The notes under the pieces: model-generated | Databases searched by the model: none | What the model was told of the DNA's origin: nothing | What the model saw: only the letters and a program-made list of their open reading frames with translations | Assembly (NCBI RefSeq): GCF_014199195.1 | Contig: NZ_JACIJE010000009.1 | Location: 140,915 to 204,914, forward strand | DNA: 64,000 nt | Direction of reading: 5' to 3' | Source of the DNA: Neoroseomonas alkaliterrae | Lineage (GTDB): Bacteria > Pseudomonadota > Alphaproteobacteria > Acetobacterales > Acetobacteraceae | Made by a program: the position numbers and the translations under genes | In this document: positions 48,021-55,743 of the stretch, piece by piece | Position numbering within the stretch: position 1 is the stretch's first letter | How the letters are laid out: each line of letters starts with the position of its first letter

Positions 48021-49700
48021 TCAGGCGAGTTCCGGGAAATCCTCCTCGCGGAACTCGCCCTCCCCGCGCAGGCCGGCGCGGAAGCGCTCCTCCTCCAGGC
48101 GGCGCAGTTCCACGCGGCGGATCTTGCCGGAGATCGTCTTGGGCAGGTCGCAGGCCTCGATCCGCCGCACCCGCTTGTAGGGCGCGAGCCGCTCGCGCAG
48201 GTGGCGGAACAGCGAGAGCATCGTCTCCCGCCCCGGCTCGACGCCGGGCGCGAGCACCACGAAGGCCTTGGGCACCGCGAGCCGCAGCGCATCCGGCGCC
48301 GGCACCACGGCGGCCTCCATCACCGCCTCGTGCTCGACCAGCACGCTTTCGAGTTCGAAGGGCGAGATGCGGTAGTCCGACGCCTTGAACACGTCGTCGG
48401 CGCGGCCGACGTAAGTGAAGTGGCCCTCCGCGTCGCGGCTCGCGACATCGCCGGTGCGGTAGGCGAGGCCGGTCATGGCTGCGACGCCGCCATCCTCCCG
48501 CTGGTAGCCGCGCATCAGCCCGAGCGGCGGGGGGTCGAGCAGCAGCGCGATCTCGCCCTCGGCCACCTCGCGATCCTCGGGGTCGAGCAGGCGGATGCGG
48601 TAGCCTGGCGCCTCGTGCCCCATGCAGCCGGGCTTCACGATCTGGCCGGGGAAATAGCCGATCTGCAGCGTGGTCTCGGTCTGGCCGTAGCCCTCGCGGA
48701 TCGTCATGCCCCAGACCTTGCGGACATGCTCGATGACCTCGGGGTTGAGCGGCTCGCCCGCCGAGCAGAGTTCGCGCAGCGCGCCGCGATGCGGCGCCAT
48801 GTCCTGCTGCACCAGCATCCGCCAGACGGTCGGCGGCGCGCAGAAGGTGGTCACGCCGCCCGCGGCGATGGCCTCGAGCGTGCCGCGCGCATCGAAGCGC
48901 GGCTGGTTGTTCACGAACACCGTCGCGCCCGCGTTCCAGGGCGCGAAGAAGCAGGACCAGGCGTGCTTGGCCCAGCCGGGCGAGGAGATGTTGAGATGCA
49001 CGTCGCCCGGCTGCAGCCCGAGCCAGTACATCGTGACGAGGTGGCCCGCCGGATAGGATTGCTGGTCGTGCAGCACGAGCTTCGGCTTGGCCGTGGTGCC
49101 CGAGGTGAAATAGAGCAGCAGGGGGTCGGTCGCCCGCGTCTCGCCCTCGGGGTCGAAGGTGCTGCCGGCCTTGATGCTCTCGATCTCCGTCCAGCCCGGG
49201 GCCTCGCCGACGGAGATGCGGGTGAAGCCCTCCCCGAAACCCGCGAATTTCGGCGTATCCGCCGCCCCCGCCACCACGTGCCGGACGCGCCCGCGGGCGA
49301 AGCGGTCGGCGAGGTCGGCCGGGGTGAGCAGCGTCGTCGCCGGGATGACCACGGCGCCGAGCTTCATCGCGGCGAGCATCGCCTCCCACAGCGGCACAAC
49401 ATTGCCGAGCATGAGCAGGATGCGGTCCCCGCGGCGGACGCCGAGCGCGCGCAGGCCGTTCGCGAGGCGGGAGGATTCGATGGAGAGTTCGGCGAAGCTG
49501 CGGCTCGCCGCGCCCTCCCCCACGATGCGCAGCGCGGGGGCGTGGGCGAGCGGGCCGGCGGCGAGCTCGGCATCGAACCAGTCGAGGGCGTAGTTGAAGC
49601 GATCGAGACGCGGCCAGCGGAACTCGCGATGGGCGGCGGCGTAATCCCCGCGATGCGCCAGAAGCAGGTCGCGCGCCTGCCGGAACGCGGCATTGCCCAT
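48021..49700 (-). CDS. acyl-CoA synthetase (AMP-forming)
   Basis: A 559-residue ANL-superfamily enzyme that activates a carboxylic acid with ATP and CoA. Motifs: the P-loop LYFTSGTTAKPKLVLHDQQS, the adenine/acyl pocket LCSAGEPLNPEVIEHVRKVW and IREGYGQTETTLQIGYFPGQ, hinge YRTGDVASRDAEGHFTYVGR with DDVFKASDYRISPFELESVL, and the catalytic lysine in DLPKTISGKIRRVEL. Length and motif pattern resemble medium-chain acyl-CoA or acetoacetyl/benzoate-type synthetases; the substrate is not decidable. With the thiolase it suggests a beta-oxidation-like route. Confidence 0.92.
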   Translation of the reverse strand: MGNAAFRQARDLLLAHRGDYAAAHREFRWPRLDRFNYALDWFDAELAAGPLAHAPALRIVGEGAASRSFAELSIESSRLANGLRALGVRRGDRILLMLGNVVPLWEAMLAAMKLGAVVIPATTLLTPADLADRFARGRVRHVVAGAADTPKFAGFGEGFTRISVGEAPGWTEIESIKAGSTFDPEGETRATDPLLLYFTSGTTAKPKLVLHDQQSYPAGHLVTMYWLGLQPGDVHLNISSPGWAKHAWSCFFAPWNAGATVFVNNQPRFDARGTLEAIAAGGVTTFCAPPTVWRMLVQQDMAPHRGALRELCSAGEPLNPEVIEHVRKVWGMTIREGYGQTETTLQIGYFPGQIVKPGCMGHEAPGYRIRLLDPEDREVAEGEIALLLDPPPLGLMRGYQREDGGVAAMTGLAYRTGDVASRDAEGHFTYVGRADDVFKASDYRISPFELESVLVEHEAVMEAAVVPAPDALRLAVPKAFVVLAPGVEPGRETMLSLFRHLRERLAPYKRVRRIEACDLPKTISGKIRRVELRRLEEERFRAGLRGEGEFREEDFPELA

Positions 49701-49785
49701 GCACGGCCCTCCCCTGCCCGGCCCCTGCGCGAAGCCTAGCGCCCGGCCGAGGGCTGCCGCAACCTGAGCCGGCGCGGGGTGGGGA

Positions 49786-49862
49786 TGGCGCGCCCTGAGG
49801 GATTCGAACCCCCGACATTCGACTTAGAAGGTCGATGCTCTATCCAGCTGAGCTAAGGGCGC
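49786..49862 (-). tRNA. tRNA-Arg(TCT) with encoded CCA
   Basis: Read on the minus strand from 49862, the acceptor GCGCCCT pairs with AGGGCGC; the D-arm (AGCTCAGCTGGATAGAGC), anticodon stem-loop (CGACCTTCTAAGTCG) and T-arm (GGGGTTCGAATCCC) are complete. The anticodon in CTTCTAA is TCT, which reads AGA/AGG arginine codons. Discriminator G is followed by encoded CCA at 49788-49786. Confidence 0.96.
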
Positions 49863-49892
49863 CACGTCGCTGATAGCATGGCCGCCGGCCGG

Positions 49893-50216
49893 TCAGTGGG
49901 ACCAGTTCTCGTGCCGGCCGTAGCGGAAATTGTCGGCATAGACCTTGGGGCGGATGGCCGCGGGCGCCGTCTCGGGCTCGGCCTCGTAGGGGATGCCCTG
50001 GGCTTCCGCGAAGGCGATCGCCTGCGCGCGGGTCGGGAAGGTCAGGCGCACCTGGGCGCGCGTGTCGCCCGAGCCGACCCAGCCGGTCAGCGGGTCCACC
50101 GCCTTCGGCTCGGCCGGGGCATAGACCAGCACCCAGCCCTGCGACTTGGCGCGGCCGGACTGCATGGCCGATTTCGGCGGCTGGAAGATGCGGGCCAGGC
50201 CCTTGCTCTGCGACAT
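49893..50216 (-). CDS. NDUFS4-like complex I accessory subunit (ETC complex I subunit)
   Basis: A 107-residue homologue of the mitochondrial 18-kDa complex I subunit NDUFS4, found in alphaproteobacterial complex I and bound at the peripheral arm. Characteristic stretches are ARIFQPPKSAMQSGRAKSQG, WVLVYAPAEPKAVDPLTGWV, GSGDTRAQVRLTFPTRAQAI and the C-terminal PKVYADNFRYGRHENWSH. There is no signal peptide. It lies between two tRNA genes, some 43 kb from the nuo genes in this window, so it is expressed separately from the nuo operon. Confidence 0.93.
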   Translation of the reverse strand: MSQSKGLARIFQPPKSAMQSGRAKSQGWVLVYAPAEPKAVDPLTGWVGSGDTRAQVRLTFPTRAQAIAFAEAQGIPYEAEPETAPAAIRPKVYADNFRYGRHENWSH

Positions 50217-50238
50217 GCCTCACGGTCCTCGAAAGCCA

Positions 50239-50313
50239 TCGGGGCGGCGGGATTCGAACCCACGACCTCCTGTACCCAAAACAGGCGCGCTAGCCAGGCT
50301 GCGCCACGCCCCG
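50239..50313 (-). tRNA. tRNA-Pro(TGG)
   Basis: Read on the minus strand from 50313, the acceptor CGGGGCG pairs with CGCCCCG. The anticodon arm CCTGT-TTTGGGT-ACAGG gives anticodon TGG, and the T-arm GTGGGTTCGAATCCCGC is standard. Discriminator is A. The three following bases read TGG, so CCA is not encoded and must be added after transcription. Confidence 0.96.
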
Positions 50314-50358
50314 TCGCGGCCGCACCCTATGGAAGTGGCCCCTTCCGGGCAAGGCGCC

Positions 50359-50841
50359 TCAGGGCGCGGTGCCGAAGATCCGGTGCAGGACGCGGTCGCC
50401 GGCGCGGATGTCGAGCCGCTCGGTCACCCCGGCGGCGAGTTCCAGCGTCGCCCGCACCGGCCCGTTGGAGGAGACGGTGGCGAGCGAGAGCGGCACCGTC
50501 CGCTCGGCGATGCGGTGTATGCGCCCGTCGGCGGCGATGAACACCATGTCCAGGCTGGTGATGGTGTTGCGCATCCACATGCTGCTCTCGCGCGGGGTTC
50601 CCCAGTCGAACAGCATCCCCTCGTCCGGCTTCACCTCGGGGCGGAACATCAGGCCGATCATCTGCTGCTCGGCGGTCAGCGCCATCTCGACCGTGAAGGC
50701 GTGGCGGCGGCCGTCACGGGTGAGGATGACCAGCGGCTCGGTCGGCAGGCGGGGCTGCGGGCGGTCCACGCCCGGCTGCGCCCGCGCCATCGCCGCGGGC
50801 AGGAGGGCGAGCAGGGCTGGCAGGGCGCGGCGCAGGATCAT
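50359..50841 (-). CDS. DUF192 family exported protein
   Basis: A 160-residue protein of the widespread DUF192 family, whose role is not known. ATG 50841 gives a signal peptide (MILRRALPALLALLPAAMARAQ), so the protein is periplasmic. Family signatures are VEMALTAEQQMIGLMFRPEV, GMLFDWGTPRESSMWMRNTI, TSLDMVFIAADGRIHRI and the end VTERLDIRAGDRVLHRIFG. The frame extends to 50871 without a better start. It lies 7 bases after the histone-deacetylase-family gene on the same strand. Confidence 0.9.
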   Translation of the reverse strand: MILRRALPALLALLPAAMARAQPGVDRPQPRLPTEPLVILTRDGRRHAFTVEMALTAEQQMIGLMFRPEVKPDEGMLFDWGTPRESSMWMRNTITSLDMVFIAADGRIHRIAERTVPLSLATVSSNGPVRATLELAAGVTERLDIRAGDRVLHRIFGTAP

Positions 50842-50848
50842 CCGCGCC

Positions 50849-51982
50849 TCATGCCACGGCGGCCGGGGCATCGGGAAGGTCGGCCAGCGCCGCCGCCGCC
50901 GCCCTTCGCACCGCCGCGCGCACCACCCCCGGGCGCGGCGCGTCGGCGAGGGTGGTGAACCAGTGCTCGGGCGGGTTGCGTCCGGCGGCGCGGTGGAAGC
51001 GCAGGTCGCGCAGCACCGCCTCGGCCGCGGCGGGCAGCCGCTCGGGCATGGGCCGGCCGTTGATCTCCCCCCACACCCCGGCCCAGCAGCGCGCCACCGA
51101 CCAGGGATTGTAGCCGCCGCCGCCGAGCACGATCAGCCGCGGCGCCTCGGCCATCACCGCGCGCAGGACCATGCGGTGGGCATTGTTGGACAGCGAGAGC
51201 CTTGCGAGCGGATCCTCCTCCAGCGCATCCGCCCCGCACTGGAGCATCACCGCCTGCGGGCGCAGCCGGCGCAGGATGGGCAGGATGGCCTCGTGCAGCA
51301 CCCAGGCCATCTCGGTGTCGTTGAAGCCGGCCGGGACGGGGATGTTGCGCGCATGGCCGCCGGCCCGGTCGTCCGAAGCGCCGGTGAAGGGCCAGCGCCC
51401 CTCCTCGTGGACCGAGAGGGTGAAGACCCGCGGATCGTCGTGGAAGGCGTCCTGCACGCCGTCCCCGTGATGGGCGTCGATGTCGAGGTAGAGGATGTTC
51501 GTCAGCCCGGCATCGAGCCATTCGAGCAGGCCGAGCACGGCATCGTTGAGGTAGCAGAAGCCGCTCGCGCGGTCGGGCCGGCCGTGATGGGTGCCCCCGC
51601 CCGGCACATGCACCACCCCGCCGCCGAGCGTCAGCCGTGCCGCGAGCATCGTCCCGCCGGCCGAGGTGGCGGGGCGGCGGAACATCTCGGGGAAGACCGG
51701 GTTGCCCTCGGCGCCGAGGCGATGGCGCGCGCGATCCTCCGGCCCGACCGCCTGCGCGGCCTCGGCGCGCATCAGCGCGGCGAGGTAGTCCGCGGTGTGG
51801 AAACGCCGCAGCGCCTCGGGGCTCGCGAGCGGGCTTTCGCGGTACTGCGCCTCGGGCAGCCAGCCGAGCGCGCGCACGAGGTCGAGCATCACCGAGACCC
51901 GCGGGATCGCGAGCGGGTGCTTCGGCCCGTAGGAGGAGCGGCGGTAGATCTCCGAGCCGATCAGCAGCGGCGGCATCGTCAT
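50849..51982 (-). CDS. histone deacetylase / acetoin utilisation family deacetylase
   Basis: A 377-residue zinc amidohydrolase of the HDAC class II-like family; bacterial members deacetylate acetylpolyamines or protein lysines. Zinc and catalytic motifs are complete: VPGGGTHHGRPDRASGFCYL with the His-His pair, ILYLDIDAHHGDGVQDAFHD with Asp and His ligands, LQCGADALEEDPLARLSLSN with the second Asp, and the catalytic Tyr in VLGGGGYNPWS. ATG 51982 gives MTMPPLLIGSEIYRRSSYGP; a second ATG lies 6 bases on. The open frame runs far upstream to 54736, which is a GC-composition artefact. Confidence 0.93.
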   Translation of the reverse strand: MTMPPLLIGSEIYRRSSYGPKHPLAIPRVSVMLDLVRALGWLPEAQYRESPLASPEALRRFHTADYLAALMRAEAAQAVGPEDRARHRLGAEGNPVFPEMFRRPATSAGGTMLAARLTLGGGVVHVPGGGTHHGRPDRASGFCYLNDAVLGLLEWLDAGLTNILYLDIDAHHGDGVQDAFHDDPRVFTLSVHEEGRWPFTGASDDRAGGHARNIPVPAGFNDTEMAWVLHEAILPILRRLRPQAVMLQCGADALEEDPLARLSLSNNAHRMVLRAVMAEAPRLIVLGGGGYNPWSVARCWAGVWGEINGRPMPERLPAAAEAVLRDLRFHRAAGRNPPEHWFTTLADAPRPGVVRAAVRRAAAAALADLPDAPAAVA

Positions 51983-52114
51983 GCCCTGCAGAGTGAGGCC
52001 GCCGCGCCGGCCGGCAAGGGCGTTCCCCGATGGACCGGCCGCGCGGGCTTGACTAGCCTTGTCAGGATCGAGCGAGCCGCGGCCCGGGCGCCCCGGCCGG
52101 GGTGGAGGTGAGCC

Positions 52115-53533
52115 TTGCGATTCAGTGACCTTCTCGTCGCCCTCGAACTGCTCTCGCGGCACGAGGTGAACGATGCCCTCGAACGCCAGGCGCAGACCGG
52201 GCGCCCGCTCGGCGACGTGCTGGTGGAGATGGGCCTGCTCAGCAGCCACCAGGTGCAGGAGCTGCAGGACGGGCTGCCCGCCCCGCCCGACACCCTCGCC
52301 CAGCTCGGCATCGATTCCCGCATCGTCTTCGACATGCTGGTGAAGTACCTGAGCAATGTCGGCCAGGGCACCACTGCCTCGATCGCCGACACGCTCGCCA
52401 TCTCCCGCCGGCTCTCGGCGCTGCTGATCGAGACCGCGCGCGCCCAGGGCCTGGTCGAGCTGAAGCCCGGCATCGTCGCGGGGGAGCTGCGCGTGGAGCT
52501 CACCCCGCGCGGCCGCTCCATGGCGGTCGAGGCCTTCGCCAACAGCGCCTATATCGGGCCGCTGCCCGTCTCGCTCGAGGAATACTCGGCGCGCGTGCTG
52601 CGCCAGTCCATCCGCAGCGAGACGGTCACCGCCGCCGCCGTCGCCCAGGCCATGAGCCCGCTGATGGTCGAGGACGAGCTGCTCGCCACCGTCGGCATCT
52701 CGATCAACGCCGGACGGTCGGTGCTGCTCTACGGCGCGGCGGGCAACGGCAAGACCTCGATCGCCGAGCGCATGGTCCGCACCTTCGGGGCCATGGTCCT
52801 GGTGCCGCACTGCTTCGAGGTCTCGGGGCAGATCGTGAAGGTCTTCGACCCGGCGGTGCATCGCCGCCTCGGCCTCGCGCCCGGCCGGCAGAGCACGGCC
52901 AACCTCTTCGCCGACGAGTTCGACCCGCGCTGGGTGCCCTGCCGCCGGCCCTTCGTGGCCGCGGGCGGCGAGCTCAGCCTCGACATGCTCGACCTGAAGT
53001 TCGAGGAGACGGCGCGCTTCTACGAGGCCCCGCTGCACGTCAAGGCGATGAACGGCGTGCTGCTCATCGACGACTTCGGCCGCCAGCTCGTGCGCCCCGA
53101 CGCGCTGCTGAACCGCTGGGTGGTGCCGATGGACCGGCGGATCGACTTCCTGAAGCTGCACACCGGCCAATCCTTCCAGATCCCCTTCGACCAGCTGCTG
53201 GTCTTCTCGACCAACCTCTCGCCGGCGGACCTGATGGATCCGGCCTTCCTCCGCCGCCTGCCCTACAAGATCCATGTGCGCGGCCCCTCGGTGACCGATT
53301 TCGCCAAACTGCTGGTCGCCAAGGCCGAGGCGCGCGGCGTCGCCTATTCCGAGGAGGCCGTGATCGCGACGATCGAGGCGATCCAGAGCCACGGCACGCC
53401 GCTCGCCTACTACCAGGCGACCGAGATCCCGGAACAGATCGCCGATTTCTGCGAGTTCCTCGGCCGGCCGCTGGAGGCGAACGAACAGACCATCCGCTTC
53501 GCGCTGGGCAACATGCTGGTGGACAAGGACTAG
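52115..53533 (+). CDS. MshEN-like/winged-helix AAA ATPase
   Basis: A 472-residue protein with an unusual layout. The TTG start is decided by GGAGGTG just upstream and by an in-frame stop right before it. Residues 1-80 resemble an MshEN module (LLVALELLSRHEVNDALERQ, LGDVLVEMGLLSSHQVQELQ), a domain that in other proteins binds c-di-GMP. Residues 80-165 look like a winged helix. The AAA domain has Walker A GAAGNGKTS (207-215), Walker B GVLLIDDFGRQ, sensor VFSTNLSPADLMDPAFLRRL (with Asn and Arg). No membrane segment is present. Biological role is unknown; it stands alone on the plus strand. Confidence 0.85.
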   Translation: MRFSDLLVALELLSRHEVNDALERQAQTGRPLGDVLVEMGLLSSHQVQELQDGLPAPPDTLAQLGIDSRIVFDMLVKYLSNVGQGTTASIADTLAISRRLSALLIETARAQGLVELKPGIVAGELRVELTPRGRSMAVEAFANSAYIGPLPVSLEEYSARVLRQSIRSETVTAAAVAQAMSPLMVEDELLATVGISINAGRSVLLYGAAGNGKTSIAERMVRTFGAMVLVPHCFEVSGQIVKVFDPAVHRRLGLAPGRQSTANLFADEFDPRWVPCRRPFVAAGGELSLDMLDLKFEETARFYEAPLHVKAMNGVLLIDDFGRQLVRPDALLNRWVVPMDRRIDFLKLHTGQSFQIPFDQLLVFSTNLSPADLMDPAFLRRLPYKIHVRGPSVTDFAKLLVAKAEARGVAYSEEAVIATIEAIQSHGTPLAYYQATEIPEQIADFCEFLGRPLEANEQTIRFALGNMLVDKD

Positions 53534-53599
53534 CGAGGCGGGACCGGCGCGGGCCCACGTGCCCTTGACCGCGGGCCTGCTCCGCCGCGTCATGCCGGC

Positions 53600-54868
53600 A
53601 TGACCGATCCCGCCGACATGACCGCCTCCGCCGCCCGCGCCGCCATCGAGGCGGGCCGGCTCTCCCCCGCCGCGCTGATGGAGGCCTGCCTCGACCGCAT
53701 CGCCGCGCAGGAGGACAGGGTCCGCGCCTTCGCCTGGCTCGACCCCGCCCTCGCCCGGCGCGGCGCGGCTTCGGCGGGCGATGGGCCGCTCTCCGGCATC
53801 CCGATCGGCGTCAAGGACGTGATCGACACGGCGCAGATGCCCTCGCAATACGGCTCGCCCGCCTGGGCGGGGCACCGGCCGCGGGCGGATGCGGCCTGCG
53901 TCGCCGCCGCCCGGGCCGCCGGCGCGGTCGTCATCGGCAAGACCGTCACGACCGAGTTCGCCACCCGCCATCCCGGCCCCACCGCGAACCCGGCCAACCT
54001 CGCGCATACCCCCGGGGGGTCCTCTTCGGGCTCGGCCGCGGGGGTGGCGGCGGGCTTCTTCCCCCTCGCCTTCGGCACCCAGACCGCGGGCAGCATCGTC
54101 CGCCCCGCGGCCTATTGCGGCGTGGTGGGCTTCAAGCCGTCCTTCGGCACGCTGCACCGCGCGGGCATGAAGGTGATGAGCGAGAGCCTGGACACCATCG
54201 GCGTCATGGCGCGGTCGGTGGCCGATTGCGCGCTCGCCATGGCGGCGATGACCGGGCTCGATTTCGGCCGCCCCGAGGCGAAGCCGCCGCGCGCCCCGCG
54301 GCTCGCGCTGGTCATGGCGCCCGCCTCGGTCGAGCCCGCGTCCGAGACGCTGGCGCTGATGGAGCGCGCCGCCGAGGCCTGCCGCCGCGCCGGCGCGACC
54401 GTGGAGCCGGTGTCGCTGCCCGAGGCGTTCCACGCCGCCTATGCCGCGCATCCCTTCGTGATGAACATGGAGAGCGCGGAGGCGATCGGCTGGGAACTGG
54501 ACCATGCGCGGCCGCTGCTCTCCGCCGTGCTGCGCGAGCGGATGGACTGGGCGCGGGCCCAGCCGCGCGGGCGCCTGATCGAAGGCCGTGCGGCCTTCGC
54601 CGCCGCGCGCGCCGCCTTCCCCGCCGCCATCGAGGGCTTCGACGCGGTGCTGACGCCCGCGGCCCCCGGCGAGGCGCCGCGCGGCCTCGACTGGACTGGC
54701 GATCCGGCCTTCAACGCGCTGTGGACGCTGCTGCACGGGCCCTGCATCACAATCCCCGCGGGCACCGGGCCGCAGGGCCTGCCGCTCGGCATCCAGCTCG
54801 CGGGCCGGATCGGGGAGGATGCGGCGCTGCTCGGCTGGGCGGAGTGGGTGCGGGCGGCGCTGGGCTGA
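53600..54868 (+). CDS. amidase (amidase signature family)
   Basis: A 422-residue hydrolase with the Ser-cisSer-Lys triad: Lys in GIPIGVKDVIDTAQMPSQYG, and the serines in HTPGGSSSGSAAGVAAGFFP and GTQTAGSIVRPAAYCGVVGF. The family core runs from about residue 20 to 400 and ends with a truncated C-terminal part. It resembles the stand-alone aliphatic or aryl amidases rather than GatA; there is no GatB or GatC gene beside it. The substrate cannot be told. It precedes a convergent sulfotransferase gene. Confidence 0.9.
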   Translation: MTDPADMTASAARAAIEAGRLSPAALMEACLDRIAAQEDRVRAFAWLDPALARRGAASAGDGPLSGIPIGVKDVIDTAQMPSQYGSPAWAGHRPRADAACVAAARAAGAVVIGKTVTTEFATRHPGPTANPANLAHTPGGSSSGSAAGVAAGFFPLAFGTQTAGSIVRPAAYCGVVGFKPSFGTLHRAGMKVMSESLDTIGVMARSVADCALAMAAMTGLDFGRPEAKPPRAPRLALVMAPASVEPASETLALMERAAEACRRAGATVEPVSLPEAFHAAYAAHPFVMNMESAEAIGWELDHARPLLSAVLRERMDWARAQPRGRLIEGRAAFAAARAAFPAAIEGFDAVLTPAAPGEAPRGLDWTGDPAFNALWTLLHGPCITIPAGTGPQGLPLGIQLAGRIGEDAALLGWAEWVRAALG

Positions 54869-54909
54869 TGCCCTGCGGACGAAGCGTCATCCTTTGCCCA
54901 CGGGGCATC
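54867..54909. terminator. weak inverted repeat after the amidase gene
   Basis: GATGCCC (54867-54873) and GGGCATC (54903-54909) are complementary, with an inner GACG-AAG-CGTC hairpin between them. It overlaps the amidase stop and lies ahead of the convergent sulfotransferase. It lacks a T tract, so termination is only a suggestion. Confidence 0.3.
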
Positions 54910-54971
54910 AGGATCTCGTTCCGCGTTCGGCCGCCCCACCAGCCTCGGGCGCCATACCACAGGGCGAAAGC

Positions 54972-55634
54972 TCAGGCCGTTCGCGCGCCGGCATGAGGGG
55001 CGCCCGCCAGGCCGGGCCCTTCGCCCGCCGGTATCGCGTCGTAGACCGCGTATTCGGCGGCGAGGCGCCGGCGCAGGCCAGCGAGGTCCACCCCGGCGAA
55101 ATCGGCATCCCGCCGGGGCCGGGAGCGGTTCGTCACCTTGAGCTCGAGCGCCTGGCCGCACATTCCTTCGAGCATCCGCAGCAGCCGCGCATGGTCCTCG
55201 AAGCGGATCAGCTCGATCGCGCCCGGCGTGCCGTCCGCGCCGCGCAGGAAGTCCGTCTGGCGCAACACGCCGCCCACGCGCGGCGGACGGGGCGAGAAAT
55301 AGGCGTCGAGGAAGGCGGCGAAGCTCGGACAGCCCTCGCGCGCGCCGCCGGCGGCCGAGGGACGGCCCGCCTCGTCCCAGGAATAGCGATACCAGGAATA
55401 GAGCCAATCGATCGGCTCGCGCATCAGGCAGAAGACGCGCGGGGCGAAGGGGGCGGGCGCGCGGCGGGCGGCGAGCATCGGCAGCACCCAGCGCTGCACG
55501 AAGGCGAAGTCCACATGCTTCATGTGGTCCTTGAAGCGCACGTCGCAGACCGGCGTCAGCGCCTGCTGCAAGGAGGAGGAGGCGCATTTCGGCATCGAAA
55601 GCACGATGAAGCCGAAGCGCAGCGAAGCCATCAT
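54972..55634 (-). CDS. sulfotransferase family protein
   Basis: A 220-residue PAPS-dependent sulfotransferase-like protein. The 5'-phosphosulfate loop is FIVLSMPKCASSSLQQAL near the N terminus, and the 3'-phosphate motif is RVFCLMREPIDWLYSWYRYS. The rest of the fold is compact and the C terminus (AGAPHAGARTA) is disordered. Relatives modify capsular or cell-surface glycans. There is no signal peptide and no glycan cluster next to it; it stands alone on the minus strand. Confidence 0.82.
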   Translation of the reverse strand: MMASLRFGFIVLSMPKCASSSLQQALTPVCDVRFKDHMKHVDFAFVQRWVLPMLAARRAPAPFAPRVFCLMREPIDWLYSWYRYSWDEAGRPSAAGGAREGCPSFAAFLDAYFSPRPPRVGGVLRQTDFLRGADGTPGAIELIRFEDHARLLRMLEGMCGQALELKVTNRSRPRRDADFAGVDLAGLRRRLAAEYAVYDAIPAGEGPGLAGAPHAGARTA

Positions 55635-55743
55635 CCCGTCGTCATCCCGGTTCCGCGCTGCCCTTGGCCGGGGGGTGGGGGCGCGTCAAGGGGCGCGAGG
55701 GCGGCGCAGGCGCATGGGCGGGAGGGGCGGCCCTGCGGCCTTC

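Noticed and set aside
50849..54736. A 1295-residue minus-strand open frame spanning the ATPase and amidase genes.
   Set aside because: Only its C-terminal 377 residues have a family (histone deacetylase). The rest is the antisense of two well-supported plus-strand genes and shows Arg/Gly/Asp-rich shadow composition.
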